Source of the DNA: Candidatus Woesearchaeota archaeon
Lineage (GTDB): Archaea > Nanobdellota > Nanobdellia > Woesearchaeales > GW2011-AR9
DNA: 5,949 bases
Assembly (NCBI GenBank): GCA_016188105.1
Contig: JACPIL010000010.1
Coordinates: 1-5,949, forward strand
Direction of reading: 5' to 3'
Notes under the pieces: model-generated
Databases searched by the model: none
What the model saw: only the letters and a program-made list of their open reading frames with translations
Told to the model about the DNA's origin: nothing
Translations under genes and position numbers: made by a program
Shown here: positions 5,250 to 5,949 of the stretch, one piece after another
Layout of the letters: each line of letters begins with the position of its first letter
Position numbering within the stretch: position 1 is the stretch's first letter

Positions 5250-5549
5250 ATGTCTTCTCTTATAATTGATTTACATGGTTGTAATACAGTTTTAGAATTT
5301 CTGGATAGAGCGATTAAAGCCCTGAAGCTGATGCCTTTTTATGGAACCAATTTAGAAGTTCTGGGAAAAACTATTGCTTCGCTGGAGAAGCATGGGTTTA
5401 GTTTTCCGTTGACTTTGAAGTTGGTGAATACTAAAAATTACCAAGAAAAATGTCCGAATGGATGGAAAATATTTGTGAAATCTTTAGAGAACGCAAAGGA
5501 AGAGTATGCGAAAAGACACCTGAAATTTGAGTACTCCTGCACAGATTAA
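5250..5549 (+). CDS. Barstar-like protein (ribonuclease inhibitor fold)
   Basis: This 99-aa protein resembles barstar, the intracellular inhibitor of the RNase barnase. The first strand is SLIIDLHG (3-10), followed by a helix (14-27), then MPFYGTNLEVL (28-38), equivalent to barstar's LPEYYGENLDAL. Then come a second helix and the strand FPLTLKLVN (52-60), like YPLVLEW. The last part, FVKSLENAKEEY (75-86), matches the final helix. The barnase-contacting Asp35 aligns with E36 and Asp39 with K40, so barnase itself is probably not the target. I start at 5250, because the longer ATG at 5199 lies inside rps27ae and adds residues before the first barstar strand. No Shine-Dalgarno is present; it may depend on read-through or on a weak TATA-like AATATACT (5211-5218). 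No barnase-like partner is in the window. Confidence 0.85.
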   Translation: MSSLIIDLHGCNTVLEFLDRAIKALKLMPFYGTNLEVLGKTIASLEKHGFSFPLTLKLVNTKNYQEKCPNGWKIFVKSLENAKEEYAKRHLKFEYSCTD

Positions 5550-5556
5550 TTAATAA
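5547..5556 (+). promoter_or_regulatory. Possible TATA element for the uracil-DNA glycosylase gene
   Basis: TAATTAATAA overlaps the stop codon of the barstar-like gene and is centred about 27 nt before the ATG at 5579. The start has no Shine-Dalgarno, which fits a leaderless transcript. The region is AT-rich throughout, so the match could be chance. Confidence 0.35.
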
Positions 5557-5578
5557 ACAATATTTATCTTTCATTTCC

Positions 5579-5949
5579 ATGCCTTTTGATCAACTCAAAC
5601 AAGAATATTCTACTTGCAGCAAATGTCCTGCTTTATGCCAGTCGCGATCACAAGTAGTGTTTGGCTCTGGAAATCCTCAGGCAGAAGTGCTGTTTATCGG
5701 CGAAGCTCCTGGAGCAAATGAAGACAAGCAGGGAATTCCTTTCTGCGGGATGTCCGGACAAGTGTTGAATGAGTTGCTGAGTTCTGTTGGGTTATCTAGA
5801 GAAGATATTTTTATTACCAATACCATTCTTTGTCGACCTGAGAACAATCGTAATCCTGCTAAAGATGAAGTAGAGAATTGTCGGGAGAGGTTGGATAAAT
5901 TGATTGGAATTATGCAGCCCAAAGTTATTGTAACTATTGGTAATTTTGC
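5579..5949 (+). CDS. udg: Family 4 uracil-DNA glycosylase, partial (3' cut)
   Basis: The frame opens at an ATG and runs to the right edge (123 complete codons, roughly 60% of a typical 190-200-aa family 4 enzyme). These [4Fe-4S] glycosylases remove uracil from DNA to start base-excision repair. All four cluster ligands are visible: C13 and C16 in CSKC, C85 in LCRPENNRNP and C101 in ENCRERL. The active-site motif GEAPGANEDKQGIPF spans 41-55 with F55 positioned for uracil stacking, followed by GMSGQVLNELL (57-67). TNTILCRP (80-87) and QPKVIVTIGNF (113-123) are also family-typical. The C-terminal HPS-type motif lies outside the window. The gene starts 29 bp after the barstar-like stop and probably has its own promoter. 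It is the second base-excision glycosylase of the window, after nth. Confidence 0.96.
   Translation, partial: MPFDQLKQEYSTCSKCPALCQSRSQVVFGSGNPQAEVLFIGEAPGANEDKQGIPFCGMSGQVLNELLSSVGLSREDIFITNTILCRPENNRNPAKDEVENCRERLDKLIGIMQPKVIVTIGNF

Noticed and set aside
5677..5922. 81-aa minus-strand frame
   Set aside because: It is antisense to the uracil-DNA glycosylase, whose motifs and cluster cysteines are unambiguous.
5237..5949. Barnase-type toxin partner for the barstar-like protein
   Set aside because: The only neighbouring gene downstream is the uracil-DNA glycosylase and upstream is rps27ae. No ribonuclease motif was found on either strand.

Overview
The window reads as a compact, AT-rich archaeal chromosome segment. 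Proof of domain comes from a five-gene operon containing the RNA polymerase stalk subunit Rpo7, elongation factor Spt4 and ribosomal proteins S24e and S27ae, together with archaeal BRE/TATA-type promoter signals and a T-tract terminator. Short intergenic gaps, overlapping start/stop codons, several small proteins without recognisable relatives and a degenerate S27ae zinc ribbon suggest a reduced-genome lineage of the DPANN type. That placement is an inference, not something the sequence proves.

Layout, left to right. (1) Positions 1-756, minus strand: a gene entering from the left edge, open for 252 codons, with a possible PD-(D/E)XK (RecB/Cas4-like) nuclease core. (2) Positions 757-832: a divergent promoter region. 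(3) Positions 833-2576, plus strand: endonuclease III (nth) translationally coupled to two proteins I do not recognise (88 and 279 aa). (4) Positions 2533-3350, minus strand: a coupled pair, a 195-aa helical protein followed by a 77-aa three-helix membrane protein; the latter overlaps the 3' end of the nth operon by 44 bp. (5) Positions 3351-3481: a second divergent promoter region. (6) Positions 3482-5236: rpo7, an unknown 144-aa gene, spt4, rps24e and rps27ae, closed by a T-rich tract. (7) Positions 5250-5549: a barstar-like protein with no partner nuclease in view. (8) From 5579 to the right edge: a family 4 uracil-DNA glycosylase, cut by the window.

Two themes stand out. The central operon couples transcription (Rpo7, Spt4) to translation (S24e, S27ae), as in many archaea, but carries an unknown gene inside it and is followed by a barstar homologue. 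The flanks hold base-excision repair enzymes: Nth, UDG4 and possibly a third nuclease. The most surprising single observation is that S27ae has lost three of its four zinc-ligand cysteines. No CRISPR array, insertion sequence, rRNA or convincing tRNA was seen, and no stretch over 300 bases lacks a gene.
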